Part shown: in pieces, positions 35,897-47,284 of the stretch | How positions within the stretch are numbered: position 1 is the first letter of the stretch | How the letters are laid out: each line of letters starts with the position of its first letter | Assembly: GCA_950295325.1 (NCBI GenBank) | Contig: OX485805.1 | Span: forward strand, 47,888,758-47,952,757 | Reading direction: 5' to 3' | Length of the DNA stretch: 64,000 nt | Origin: Polytrichum commune | Lineage: Eukaryota; Streptophyta; Polytrichopsida; Polytrichales; Polytrichaceae | Position numbers and translations under genes: made by a program | Notes under the pieces: model-generated | Database searches by the model: none | Told to the model about the DNA's origin: nothing | The model's input: the letters and a program-made list of their open reading frames with translations, nothing else

Positions 35897-36539
35897 TGCT
35901 GTTTCGTTAGAAATTGACAGTTCAGAGATAATATATGTTTTCATAACCCTTTAGCAGGGTAATTCATGGGCCTCTAGGATTGTAGAGTTTTGTCATGTTC
36001 ACATTTAGAAGATGGGCTGCAAATTCTCAGCTTTTTGTTACACAAGTGTAACTTCTTACAGGTTCTTCTATCCATTTTAAAATCTGATTTGGAGGTTTTT
36101 GGTCCCCCCGTGTTTGCCTCTTCCCCCAAATCCACAGTAGACAAGCAGAAAATCAGCTTAGTATCTTACTTTGGATCTCACCACAGTATTTCCTAATTCA
36201 TGCTTCGAGCATCTGTTATGCATGTGAATTCTTGAACATGTATGTGTGTCATCAATCGCCAAGTACCTAGGTTACCATGGATACACAGCTTACAACATAT
36301 TTGTCCTCATTTGAGGTGTACTCAATTTTGTTATATACATAATTCAAAACATATGCGTACTCTTTTGAGTCGCATTTCTCATGTGCATGTGTGCACTCAA
36401 TTCAGCTATTGTATAGTACATGGCTTTACAACATATGCGTCCTTGCTTGAGGTGCAATTCCTTGTTCCACAATCTTATCTTTTCTTTTCAAGCTTTACTC
36501 ACTTTGGAGTGTTGTGCTGCATGTGCTGCATCGCCCATG
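35897..36539. other. AP5Z1 3' side and 3' flank of the next kinase copy
   Basis: The first part should hold the AP5Z1 3' UTR. From about 36,190 the sequence is the 3' flank of the minus-strand kinase pseudogene, with TGCTTCGAGCATCT, TTTGTCCTCATTTGAGGTG (36,300) and GCGTCCTTGCTTGAGGTGCA (36,430). Confidence 0.5.
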
Positions 36540-37322
36540 GATGTTTGAAGAAGTCATCGGCCGTCAATTATTGATGGATTCACTGCTAGCATTTTAGAAA
36601 GCACGTCCCTTCCATTTTCTGAGATTGATTTGCATGCTTTAGAAGATGGCAACTTCTTCTCGAATGTTTGATACACACGAAGTTGTTTCATACGTGCGAA
36701 CTTGGAGCAGATATCAACTCCTTCAAGATCGAAAGGGAAATCGCCAGTAATGAGCAAGTACATGATGCATCCCGCACTCCATATATCAGCTTCACAACCA
36801 TAACATTCTTGGAGCAGTTCAGGTGCCATGTAGCTTGGAGTGCCAGCAATTGTAGTCACCTTCTCATCATGGGTGACTTTCAATGAGCTTGATGCGTGGT
36901 TCACTTCTGTTACTTTCACAAAGTGTGATGTTCTCAAGCTTGACATCCCTGTGCATGACTCCAACCGCGTGGCATGATCGAATAGCACTCATGATTTGGA
37001 GCATCACATGTGCCACCAATTGTTTGGAGCAACCCAAGGGCTGTTATTGACCGATGAAATCGAACAAGTCTCCTCCGGAACACAAGTCCATTATGAGGAA
37101 CACATACTTTGAATCCTCGAAGAAACCATGAAGGCTCACCACATTGGGTTGGTTGCTTAACTTGAGAATAATCTCAGTTTCCTGTCGCACATCATCCACA
37201 TTAAAGTTTTTGTCCTTTTTCGAGATCACTTTGGATGCATACGGGAGGTTTGTAACCTTGTTGGAGCATTTGTAAACAGTGGAGGAAAACCCACATCCCA
37301 ATAACTTTTCAATTTTGTTCAT
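36540..37322 (-). pseudogene. CAMK-type kinase pseudogene with several breaks
   Basis: The minus-strand frame from 37322 gives LLGCGFSSTVYKCSNKVTN through GGDLFDFIGQ, then a TAA, then QPLGCSKQLVAHVMLQIM and a canonical MHRDVKLEN (HRD, unlike the HGD of the copies at 26 and 46.8 kb). About 14 bp covering DFGLS are lost, which shifts the frame. The C-lobe (TTIAGTPSYMAPELL onward) is in the new frame and shifts again at the end (NPSIIDGR). The first 35 or so residues are not recognisable. Three independent lesions make this the second oldest copy in the window. Confidence 0.85.
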
Positions 37323-37325
37323 ATC

Positions 37326-38624
37326 TTTTGCACAAAATTTTCAAATCCCAAAATATCTTTGGAGGTGGTACTTTGTTTGATGTACCAACTTTCTCTAGCT
37401 GGACACAATTTTAAATAAGTGCATCCTCTATGTGAAATTGAGGTCCAAAAATGTATTGAGGACATAAACCAAATTCTTAGTACATATCTTGCAATTTCAT
37501 GTTAACCCATTTTTTTTGCAATGACTAAGGATGCCCTAGAATATAATTTGACCCCCCTCCTCTACTTAATAACTTATGATGGAATATTCAAAACACTTTA
37601 TATTAAGCATTTGCAGGGCGCAGGAAGATCACAAGGTATATACTTTTGTGAACCACATGCAAATGGGGGTTAATTTAAGATGGGATATTTCTCTAAATTT
37701 CTTGAATAATTGATACCCAATTAGTAGATGAATGGTAGGGTACAACTTTTTTTTTCACTTTACCATGCATTTGCATATATCTTTTAAATATAATATTGCA
37801 TGGGCCATTTCATCCAAGCTACCAACGTTTGTATATTTTTTTGCTCTCTTGAATTAAAAGTATCCCATACTTTTTCTCACGTGGTTTAATAAAATTTTGA
37901 CAATGACCTCCCCGTGGTGTAGAGTGAGGATATACCATATTTTGGTGATTGTATAAGGTAAAGTAATTTAATTTTGGCAAATTGTGTCTCTCATGTTCAA
38001 AATAATCCCACATCTAAGTTTCAAATTACTTTGTGGCTCACTGGCTATCTAGCACCGGTAGAGCATATGTTAGGTGGGAGTAAAGACAGCCAACATGATT
38101 TGCAATCCACCCAATTTAAATCTATTCGTTGCAACACATTAATTGTTACTTGCAATCAACACTACTTGAAATCAACGCATACATGTAGACTTACATACAT
38201 ACCTGCAGTTGCCTCTAAGGAGAAGGAACTATAATTGTAGTATATTTCTCAACATTGCAATAAGTTGTTAATTGTGTCTCATCTTAATAGTGAGTCCATA
38301 ACATTAATCAAAGTGTTGAATAAAACATGAAACTAATGATACCCACAAGGCTGATATCATGAAAACAAATTTCGATGTGATGTGCAGAGGCTTCGTTTCA
38401 TGGTATTTGGACACAAGATGAGGGAGATTTCAAATTTGAATTTATTTCATTAAATATGGCATGAGAAATATTTACAGATTATGAGTTAATGGGTAGTTGC
38501 CAACTTCAGCAATCCACGACACACGATCGACACCTCGCCCGATTGTGGGTGGATGATCGCGCGTCAAAGCACGGATTTAGGGTTTAGACTTCTCACCAAC
38601 TCGCTAAATTGGGAATGTTGCGAG
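37326..38624. other. No gene recognised
   Basis: AT-rich sequence. The last 100 bases contain TTTAGGGTTTAG and GC-rich palindromic bits and should include the 3' UTR of the Dof-like gene on the minus strand. Confidence 0.5.
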
Positions 38625-39698
38625 CTACATATTTAACAGAGTCGACATATAAGACACGGCATCGAATTCCTCCTCCAAAGGCAGGGTGTCCAAAGCGTTG
38701 GAGGGAGAAGTTAAGTCAGTGTTTATCATATCATTCCAATATTCAGTGTCGGCTGGAATCGCCCATTCCGGCTGTTGACCTTCATGCAAATCAGTACTTA
38801 GTACAGTGGCCGGGGCGTCGGGTACAATATTTTGTTCCTCTTCTTGCAATGTAGTTGGAGTTAGATTGGGCACGGCCACGGTTGGCACGTGAGCTTCTGA
38901 GTTGCAAACTTCTTGCAATGCATTAGTTCGAGTAGGAGGCGTCAAGGTGGTCGCGCCTTGATCTTCTGATTGCGTATTGCATGGTGCCGGAGTTGGCCAG
39001 ACATTCATTGGATCGTCTTGTTGCACAGAGTACTCATGATGTAGATCGACCAAGGGTGTCAATCTTGCTCTTTCTTCTTCTTCCATGTTGTTGTTTCGGA
39101 AGGCATATTCAGCAGATGGCACGAGCATCGTCGGCTCAACCGCATCAGTCACGAACAAGTCTTTCGATGTTGAATTATATTGCGGGTCGAAAGTTGTCGG
39201 ATATTGCAAGTTGTTGTTCATAATCGACGTGTCGAGAAACTTGTTACCATCGACAGCCTGCAAGTCCGTGGTCTTCGACCGCTTGACGTTTGCGCGAGGC
39301 TTGCTGAAAGGCGTGAATAATTTCTTGCACTCAGAGTTGAGGCACTTGTATCTCGCTTGCTGCACGTCTTTGTTATTGACACCGTAAAACTTGGCGTTGG
39401 AGCAGCCGCACGAGGAGCATACTTTGACGAGACCCACATACTGCTCCGGTTCCATGCCCTTCGCCTTCTTGTACCCGCCGAGGTGTGATTTGCGGAACGA
39501 AAAACGCTGGAATTTGTGTTTACAGCCCGTTCGCAAACACTGCAAGCGAACTTGTTGCCATTTGTTGTTGTTGAAGTATAATTTCTTCCACGCCAGCCCG
39601 CCGCATTTCGGACACTCCTCTTGGATTCGAGCTCCTTTGGGCACAGGCATAGCTAAAATGTCTAGATCCATCGCCGAGACATGCTGATGATTCTCCAT
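38625..39698 (-). CDS. Protein with two tandem Dof-like zinc fingers and acidic C-terminus
   Basis: Intronless, 357 residues from ATG 39698 (upstream codons in frame lack an ATG). Finger 1 uses C29, C32, C54, C59 and finger 2 C94, C97, C119, C124, both C-x2-C-x21-C-x4-C. The 21-residue spacing and the pattern KFY..NN....Q.RY.C....CKK.FTPF resemble the plant Dof finger (C-x2-C-x21-C-x2-C, KFCYYNN....QPR.FC..C.RYWT), but the last cysteine pair is two residues wider and the finger is duplicated. Basic residues follow each finger. The C-terminal half is rich in Glu, Asp, Thr, Pro and Asn and ends in a W/F/L/D-rich stretch like an activation domain. Likely a nuclear DNA-binding regulator; whether it is a divergent Dof or a WRKY/GCM-type relative is open. 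Confidence 0.75.
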   Translation of the reverse strand: MENHQHVSAMDLDILAMPVPKGARIQEECPKCGGLAWKKLYFNNNKWQQVRLQCLRTGCKHKFQRFSFRKSHLGGYKKAKGMEPEQYVGLVKVCSSCGCSNAKFYGVNNKDVQQARYKCLNSECKKLFTPFSKPRANVKRSKTTDLQAVDGNKFLDTSIMNNNLQYPTTFDPQYNSTSKDLFVTDAVEPTMLVPSAEYAFRNNNMEEEERARLTPLVDLHHEYSVQQDDPMNVWPTPAPCNTQSEDQGATTLTPPTRTNALQEVCNSEAHVPTVAVPNLTPTTLQEEEQNIVPDAPATVLSTDLHEGQQPEWAIPADTEYWNDMINTDLTSPSNALDTLPLEEEFDAVSYMSTLLNM

Positions 39699-39974
39699 CA
39701 CTCTAAGATTATCTCCCCGCGATGGAAAGCACGTCAACTCATGATAATTAAGTCTGATCGCCAAACTCAAGAGTGTTACTCGCCGAATGTAAAAACAGCT
39801 TGTTGAACGTAGTTAATTCAATTCGAGCGGAGGGATTCGTGAGTGATCAATCGGTACAAGTTGGTTGATGCTTAGGAAGCGTACATAAAACGGATTGATA
39901 CTTCAAGTTCACCGCCGTTGAGCGGTGCATGAGGCCGAGAGGAATCTGAGCAAATGGGACTGTCGGCTCGCCAC

Positions 39975-40015
39975 CAACATATATATATATATATATACTT
40001 AACTGGGCGCCTAAA
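39975..40015 (-). promoter_or_regulatory. TATA repeat and CTTTTACTTTAGG motif of the Dof-like gene
   Basis: A TATATATATATATATA run lies about 290 bases before the ATG, preceded on the minus strand by CTACTTTTACTTTAGGCGCC. The latter resembles the ACTTTAGGGGGCT and CTTTTAC series upstream of the kinase copies. Confidence 0.4.
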
Positions 40016-40060
40016 GTAAAAGTAGTTCAAAGGTACTTTTCTGACGTACACCCTGTCCAA

Positions 40061-41990
40061 TCAGAGCAAGCCACCTCATTCCGCATATCTATGTGGTGGG
40101 TACATACCTAATCTACGTATTTTCAACATAACGAAACCCTAATCCTACGTGTCCACCCCAATTCAGCAATGGCCCATCAACTGATGACACGTTGTACTTA
40201 CTGCTAAACTAAGACCCAAAATAACAAGGGAATGAGTCAGGTATCAAAGCAGCGGGAGTTTAAGGTAGATGGGTCCTAAATGGTTGATTAGCCCACTTCT
40301 CACGATTAGGAGTGGTCGAAGCCTCATTCCTCTTCAAATTTGGAGCTCACATGAATATCTTATTCATTATTAAAGTGAGCTTCTTGTGCTCATCCATTAT
40401 GCATATTATGTAAATATTCACTCACAAATTTTCTATACTAATGTCATTGTTCATTCCAATTGCTAATTTTTTCAATAAAAAACTTATTGTGCAATCCATA
40501 CATAGATACATAGATACTTCAAAAAAAAATCATGCAGCATAAACCTACATGTGCTCGAAGCACCTACAAGGGTTTTAACCAAAGCTATTTATTTTTTATT
40601 TATGCACGATTGTCGTTGGAATTATCAAAATTTAAACTCGAAAAAAATACTTGGAGTGCATCACTTTAGGTGAGGACAACAACCACATATTATTTTAAAA
40701 TTGATATCACCAACTTTTCATTCCAAAAATAAATTCAAACTTACAACCTTCATTTTATACCAAGTGAAGAGTGCATGTTGTCATGTGTGAGAATGCTTGA
40801 GCGTTTGCAGGTTCATGTTGGGGAGGTTAATACCATACTTTTTGAGGGATAGAACAAAAGTTGTGGCACTCCCACTAGTAAGTTACACCCGTATTACATC
40901 ACTAAGCATATTTGCATGCAAAAAGACACCAAAGAGATATGTGTTGAAAAGAAACTAGATTAATTGATTGCAATTTGCTAACCATTATACAATCAATAGT
41001 CAATATAATTGGGTAAGCCACGAGGAAAATGACTACAACCCAAAGTTGCAAGATTGGCTAAGAAACTTGCACTAATTGCATGTTTCATCTCCTTGAAGAA
41101 GTGGGTGCCAAACCTTTCATCATTATATTCAAAGTGTGATCCATAGACAACAGGCAATGCTAAAAGAGTGACACTTGTGAGCATTTCATTGTTTATTCAA
41201 TTTTATTTTGAACGAGCAACGCATTTCCATTGCCAAAGAATGAAATTGAGGAAATCGTGCCTAATTCATGTATTGTCTTGATTGGACACTTGTATTGAAT
41301 GAAAGGTGGTTAAATCTAACTCCAAGAACGGATACCAAAAAGACAAGTGATTAAAATAAATTGGACTATGTGCTCAAATTCTAATAGCTAGTCTAGGTTC
41401 AATAATCAACATAATTGGGGGAACCTACATGATCATTTAATAAGCACAAATATCTTGACTTGGATAATGAATAAGATATTCATGTGAGCTCCGAAAATTA
41501 TGAGGAAAGTGGCTACGGTATTGATTTGGATTTGATAACCATCATCATAGAATAGTGTGTTTTCATATCCTAGGAGACGTGAGCCAGTTGGCCAAAAGTA
41601 ACCATTTAAGACCCATTTACCCGGCAACCATAGTGTGTCCCAAATCTACATATCTACAAATATGCTATTGTCATATCTACGAGAGTCTAGATTTGTTATC
41701 TTCATTTGGTGGAGATATCTGGTTAGGTTTGGGACCCAAGGTCCTTGACTCCACCTCATGGGACCCATGCTGTGAGAAAGGTCACATCTGAACCGTCAGA
41801 TGTTGATGGAGGGTTCAGATCAATCTAATACATTTATAGTCCGGGCAGCCCGTGGCCCCCCGGGAATCATCCAATTTGTGACTTTCATCCATGAAACCCT
41901 AGCCCTAAGTTAGAAAAGCACCGACGATGGCCTGTAACTCAAGAAGCCTAAACCCTAACCATCGATCTGTGTCTCTCGCACATCGCAGCG
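40061..41990. other. No gene; dispersed repeat at 41.29-41.64 kb
   Basis: 41,290-41,640 matches 55,540-55,646 plus 56,673-56,880 and represents the version without the 1-kb insertion found there. Related sequence in inverse orientation is seen near 40,340 and 47,990. Nothing else is recognised up to the FMC1 promoter. Confidence 0.5.
41894..41958 (+). promoter_or_regulatory. Two telo-boxes in the FMC1-like promoter
   Basis: AAACCCTA at 41894 and AAACCCTAA at 41950, within 100 bases of the start codon. Telo-boxes are typical of promoters of plant translation and mitochondrial housekeeping genes. A short out-of-frame upstream ATG (41927) overlaps the main start. Confidence 0.55.
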
Positions 41991-43363
41991 ATGGTGCGGC
42001 ATGTGTACAGAGATCTTCTCAAGGTCGTGCGGCGTCACGCCAAGGGTGACCACTTTGTCGGCTTCGTCAGCCAGGAATTTCGCAAGAACACCGCTCTCAA
42101 AGATCCCGCTGACGTCCGTCACAAGCTCGATTTGGCGAAGGATTACTCGTTTCTTGTGCGAAGCGTGCACGCTCACAAGGTTTGGCTCTAACTGTCATGC
42201 CCAATGGCTGGTTGCAACTTTTCCTGGATAGAGGCAGTGCTGATGTTCTTTGGATTTTTTTCTTTGTGATATGTCATGCGTGATGGATGCCTCGAGGCAT
42301 CTATTTCACGGCCCATTGTCTACGATTTGAGTTATAACTATCCATGAGTAGATGAGTTTATAGTTATCGTGATTTCTTTGAAAAGTTTCTTGGACGGAGA
42401 CACTGGTTGTGGAGTTAGGGCGTGGGTTTTTAGTGGTGTGTTTTAGAGTTGTAGAGCTAAGCGATTTGTTTTGCACATGGGGATTTTTCTATGATTGCTA
42501 TTGGGCAGTTTTGGTGTACGTGTTGTTTGCTCTGTGTCTCATTGGTTTTGGTTCGAGTTCATAACTATCCACAAGCCTCGTTGTATATGAGTCAGGTGGC
42601 TGAACGAACTCGCATATTGCTTTTGTGTCGTTTATCTTCTCTCTCCTCGTTTGTGAGGTGTAGAGATAAATATCGTCACTACAATTATTATGATGATATT
42701 AAGTTCAACGCACATTGGAAGTGCATCGTGTCTGTAGGTGTAGAAAGTGGTTTTTTTTTTAAGATCCACTCGTGGGTATTGAACCGATGAGTTGCGGATT
42801 ATGTAATTGGGTTCATAACTACCTGCTAACCATGTAATAAGATGAGCGGCTGAACGAAGTCGCAGATCCAGCTAGTGTTGCATATCAACTTTCTTCTCTC
42901 TTGTGAGATGTTAAATACCGACACTCCATTCACCAAATTGTAGGTTTGATCGTACTGAAATCTTGTTTTTTCCTCTGCATTTCCTAGAGCCCATACTGAT
43001 TTTCTACGCACAATGGGTGTAGAATGCAATGCTATACGTAATACCTCGTCACCCAACCAAGGCCAGATTTTGTTTTCTGATTCAGCTGGGTGTAGCTCGA
43101 TGCTCAGAAGAGGGATACCCGTGAATGGAGTAGTTCACTTTGAAGTCACCTTTCAGAATAGGAGGTTCAGTTAGGACCAGTGGGTTGAAATTGCTATTTG
43201 CTACTTCTGGAGAGTTCTGATTTTGTGTTTGCAGGAGCTTCTTATATCCTACAACATTGGTGTAGATCGGGATTTGGAGCAGTCAGCGCGATTGAAAAAC
43301 ACTGCGGAGCGAGTTGGACTTTCCATGCCGAAGTTATTTGAGTCAGACGAGGTACCGAAGTGA
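41991..43363 (+). CDS. FMC1-like LYR protein, mitochondrial ATP synthase assembly factor
   Basis: Two exons, 41991-42179 and 43235-43363, joined in phase 0 into 105 residues. The N-terminus has the LYR-type helix VYRDLLKVVRR (5-15). The middle contains YSFLVRSVHAHKELLISYNI, and the C-terminal part DLEQSARL..TAERVGLSMPKLF fits the conserved end of FMC1 (human C7orf55: SVEESAGLVGLKLP). FMC1 acts in the mitochondrial matrix in assembly of the F1 ATPase through ATP12. The size matches the family. It lies in the same direction as the oxygenase gene 240 bases downstream, with its own telo-box promoter. Confidence 0.82.
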
Positions 43364-43603
43364 TTACTTGCGTATTATACCTTGAATTCGGACGATTGCT
43401 GAACAAGAGCAAGCGTGTGCTGAAACTCGTAGGTTGTTTGAAGAATTGAGGAAACGATTGAGGAATCGTTTGTTTGAAGCAAATATTCTGCAGATATAAT
43501 ACACTACATTTTCACATGTAATTTTCCCTGTCCAATATCGCTGTCAAATAGTGTTCAATCTGAGCCGTTTGAAACATAAGGGCAGGATTAAGCTCAGTTT
43601 ACA

Positions 43604-45476
43604 ATGAGGAATGTGAAAAGAACCAAGCATGGGCCAACCCTGGATCAGTACCCTGAAGTTGATTCGGAAGAAGAGAGCGAAGTAGAGGAACTTGAACTTG
43701 AAGGTAATGAAGACTTCGAGGGACTCATAGACGAGGAAGAGGGTGACCCAGAGGCATTAAAGTACATTGTAGAGTTCAAAGTGGAGGTCATCGAAGACCT
43801 ACGAGCAAGCGAAAAGGATGGGTTGCAGATGGCTAGGGACATGAGTGCTGGGGCACCTCAGAGATTTATAGAATGGGTAATAAGCCCTATGAAGCTCGAA
43901 AGGTTCCAGACGGAGTTTTGGGAGAAAAGGCCCTTTTTCATACGAAGGCCCCAAAATCGAGGTTTCTATAATGGGTTTTTTGGGAAGGCAGACATTGAGA
44001 AACTACTCGAAACTCATCAGTTGAAGTGAGCCCCTGGCCTCTTGGAGTTCGCTTTTGATTTCAGGGATGAATGTTTTTGCAATATGAATGTGCTTCATGT
44101 TTGGGGCTTCATAGCTTTCTCTACTGTGAATAAGTGTGTTGTGAATCTCAATGCCTTTTTTCTTGTAGGTATGGGCTCAACATTGATGTCACTAAATATG
44201 AAGATAATGCGCGATCAACATTTTCCTCAGAAGCCAATGCTAAGTCAGCAAAGGTGTGGTCCAAATATGCTAAAGGATGGTCAGTGCGGATACTCCATCC
44301 TCAAAGATGGTGTGATCCTGTTTTCTTGTTCCTTTCTGCCTTCGAAAGGCACTGGGGGTCTGTGGCGGGCTGTAATGCTTATCTAACTCCTGCTGGCTCT
44401 CAAGGATTCAGCCCACATTTTGATGACATCGAAGCTTTTGTTATACAAACCGAAGGGAAGAAGCGTTGGAAGTTGTATGCGCCAAGAACAGCTGCTGAAG
44501 TCCTCCCGAGATTTTCTAGCCCTAATTTCGAGGAAGGTGAAATTGGAGAGCCCATTTTGGACGTGGAGCTGGAGGCTGGAGATTTATTGTGAGTTTCTCC
44601 TGTCCATTATGCCCATTATAATTACATAAATGGGTCATTATCGTGCACTGTGAATATATTGTTTTTCACACTGTGCTCAGGTTACTCTTCTCTTGCAAAT
44701 GTGATGCTCTTTTTTAATAAATAGACGTAATCTTCCTTTGCAGATACATGCCAAGGGGTACAATACACCAGGCAAAGGCAGCACCAGACACACACTCTCT
44801 CCACATTACTGTGTCAGTGGGCCAGAGAAATTGCTGGGCTGACTTTCTGGAACTTGCTGTTCCTCGAGCACTCGAGCTTGCAAGTGAAGATCATCTTTTA
44901 CTCAGGGAAACTTTACCTCGAGGGTATGCCGATTACATGGGGGTCTCTCACTCTGACGACCATGAGAACCCTCACAGAACAGCTTTCATAGAGAAGATTT
45001 TGGAATGCATGAACCTTGTTAGCCAAAGTATACCGTGGGACTCAGCAGCTGATCAACTGGCGGTCAAGTTTTTGCAGTGCAGGCTCCCACTGCCCGGCCA
45101 TGGCCATGATGATGCATCATCCAAGGTATCATCATTGAAGGCCACCCAGAAGCAGACTATTGCTGGTGATTCCAAAGTGGCCCTTGTGGCTCCAGGTATT
45201 GCGAGGTTAGTTGTGGAAGAAGAATCTGCAGTGGTATACCACATGTTGAGCAACTCCAGAGATTTGCACAACGAGGGTGATGACAACTCATTGGAGGAAG
45301 AACCATCGCCACAAGGACGCTTGGCTTTCTCACTGGATCTAGCTCCTGCACTCGAAGAGCTTGTGGTTGCATATCCGGAGGCAGTTACCGTCTCTAACCT
45401 TCCTATTCCTAAAGATGAAGCAGTAAATCTCGTCTCCCAACTTCATGGGTTTGGCCTTCTTATAGTAGCTAGTTGA
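43604..45476 (+). CDS. NO66/MINA53-type JmjC ribosomal oxygenase
   Basis: Exons 43604-44025, 44169-44588, 44744-45476 join into 524 residues. An in-frame TAA 12 bases before the ATG supports the start. Residues 15-50 are very acidic. The cupin core has NAYLTPAGSQGFSPHFDD with the iron ligands H224 and D226, then AFVIQTEGKKRWKLY, and the distal ligand H289 in YMPRGTIHQA. All three metal ligands are present, so it should be active. The C-terminal half is the winged-helix and dimerisation region of RIOX proteins, loosely conserved. The family hydroxylates histidine of large-subunit ribosomal proteins using iron and 2-oxoglutarate, in the nucleolus or nucleus. NO66 versus MINA53 assignment is not settled by eye. 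Confidence 0.88.
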
Positions 45477-46344
45477 GTTTCTCATAGCAGTTTCGAATCC
45501 AACATTCAATGTCTTTGATCTCCACCTTTGGTGGTCATGAGGAAATCGAAAACTGTCGACCTATTGTACATAGGTAACTGGGGGAATATTGTAGGTCCAC
45601 AAAGAGAGGCAAATGGCAAACCTTCATTAGCACTCAGAAATAGTGTCTTCAAGACACGATCATGATTCAGTCACAGGCCTCACCACGGACATGTCTTCAA
45701 TGAAGACGGATTGAAGGGTTGCTTTTGACTGTTACTAGCAGTCTGGCATACACTGATGGGTCTGGGTTTAGTGAAGGCCACGACAGAACATAACCAATTA
45801 GCCACGTCAGTTTTTATAAGAATTAGGTGCGTTGTCAGTACTTAGTAATTCGGATGTGGGTACTTGACGTGGCTTCTTTTGCCAGCCCTGATTTCCCAGA
45901 CCTAACCCCCCCACCCAGATCTGATTTCCCAGGCCTAATTTCCTAACCTGATATTTTGCTTTTACTTTTGCTTTTACTTTTAAATTTTGGGTTCTATTGC
46001 AATATATAAGGTCTAGTGGACACCATTAGACCATTCTCTCGAGCTTCCTTCGACTTCGTCCTCTCAAGTTCATTTTCTCGAGTTTATTCTCGAGCAGTGG
46101 GAGATTTGTGGGCATAAGCGGGCGAGAGCCTACGGTCTCCAAATCCAACTAATTACATGTTTCGGGATAATTTGATTTCTATAAACTCCTGAAATGATTG
46201 GGAAGTCATGAACTTTAACCGGTTATTTCTCAAACTCGACCGGTTCATCTATAAGCAGCAGGTGGATCTCCCCATACACAGATTGAGTCTATCTCTCTTG
46301 CTCATGCTCTTGGACTCGTCAAGTTTTAATCTGTTTCAAGAACA
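45477..46344 (+). promoter_or_regulatory. Intergenic region with promoter of the plus-strand kinase
   Basis: After the oxygenase 3' UTR come GCTTTTACTTTTGCTTTTAC (45,958), a TATA candidate in CAATATATAAGG (46,001-46,012), CATTAGACCATT (46,024) and two CCGGTT motifs (46,204 and 46,233) before the ATG at 46,345. The CTTTTAC run is shared with the minus-strand kinase, and the CCGGTT block with 12.9-13.3 kb. Confidence 0.5.
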
Positions 46345-47284
46345 ATGGGTCAATTATATGTAGCACCTACCGGCTTGCCCTCGTTCGTTCGAAGTGCTTC
46401 TTTATTTCCAGAACTAGACACCGGAAATGTGGAGGACAAATTCCGCAGTGAGAAGTTTTTGGGGAGTGGATTCTCCTCCAGTGTATACGAAGTCTATGAC
46501 AAGGTCACAAACCTCCCATATGCATGCAAAATGCTATCGAAATATAACAAAAACTTCAATGACGAGGATGTGCGAAAGGAAGTTAAGATTATGCTAAGAT
46601 TAAGCGGCCAACTCAATGTCGTCAACCTTCACGGTATTTTTGAGAACTCCGACTATGTCTTCCTTGTCATGGACTTGTGTTCAGGAGGAGACTTGTTTGA
46701 CTTCATTGCTCTGCAACATCCCTCTGGGTGCTCCGAACAATTAGTGGCGCATGTGATGCTTCAAATCATGACTGCCATTCAATCTTGCCATGCGGCCGGA
46801 GTCATGCACGGTGATGTCAAGCTTGAAAATATCAATGCTCTGTGAAAGTAGCACAAATGACCCACTTGTCAAGCTCATCGATTTTGGGTTGTCGAAGATC
46901 ACCGAAGGTGAGAAGGTGACTACAATTGCTGGCACCCCATGCTACATGGCCCCTGAAGTCCTCCAACAAACCTATGGTTGTGAATCTGACATATGGAGTG
47001 CGGGATGCATCATGTACATACTCTTCACTGGCGGACAACCTTTCGATCTTGAAGAAGTCGATATCTTCTCGAGGAGCGCACGAAGGAACCAACTTTGTGC
47101 GTATCAACAATTCGAGAAGGAGTTCCCATCTTCTGAAGCATGCAATTCCATGTCAGAAAATGCAAGAGATGTGCTTTTTAAAATGTTAGCAGTGAATCCA
47201 TCGGAGCGATTGACGGCTGACGAGTTTTTCCAACATCCATGGGCGGTGCAACATATGACACAACTCCAAAACAGTAGATGTTGA
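46345..47284 (+). pseudogene. CAMK-type minimal protein kinase with one 1-base insertion
   Basis: A single exon of 313 codons if one extra A near 46,833 (ATCAATGCTC, where the copy at 19.4 kb has ATCATGCTC) is ignored. Motifs: glycine loop LGSGFSSSV (39-47), YACK lysine 62, HGD 155-157 with KLEN, then after the shift LIDFGLS, TTIAGTPCYMAPEV, WSAGCIMYILFTGG and HPWAVQHM. HGD instead of HRD would make it a non-RD kinase. It is the best-preserved copy of the family: the promoter, N-terminus and 3' flank are all present. A sequencing or assembly error at one base would restore a normal gene, so calling it dead depends on that base. Confidence 0.85.
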
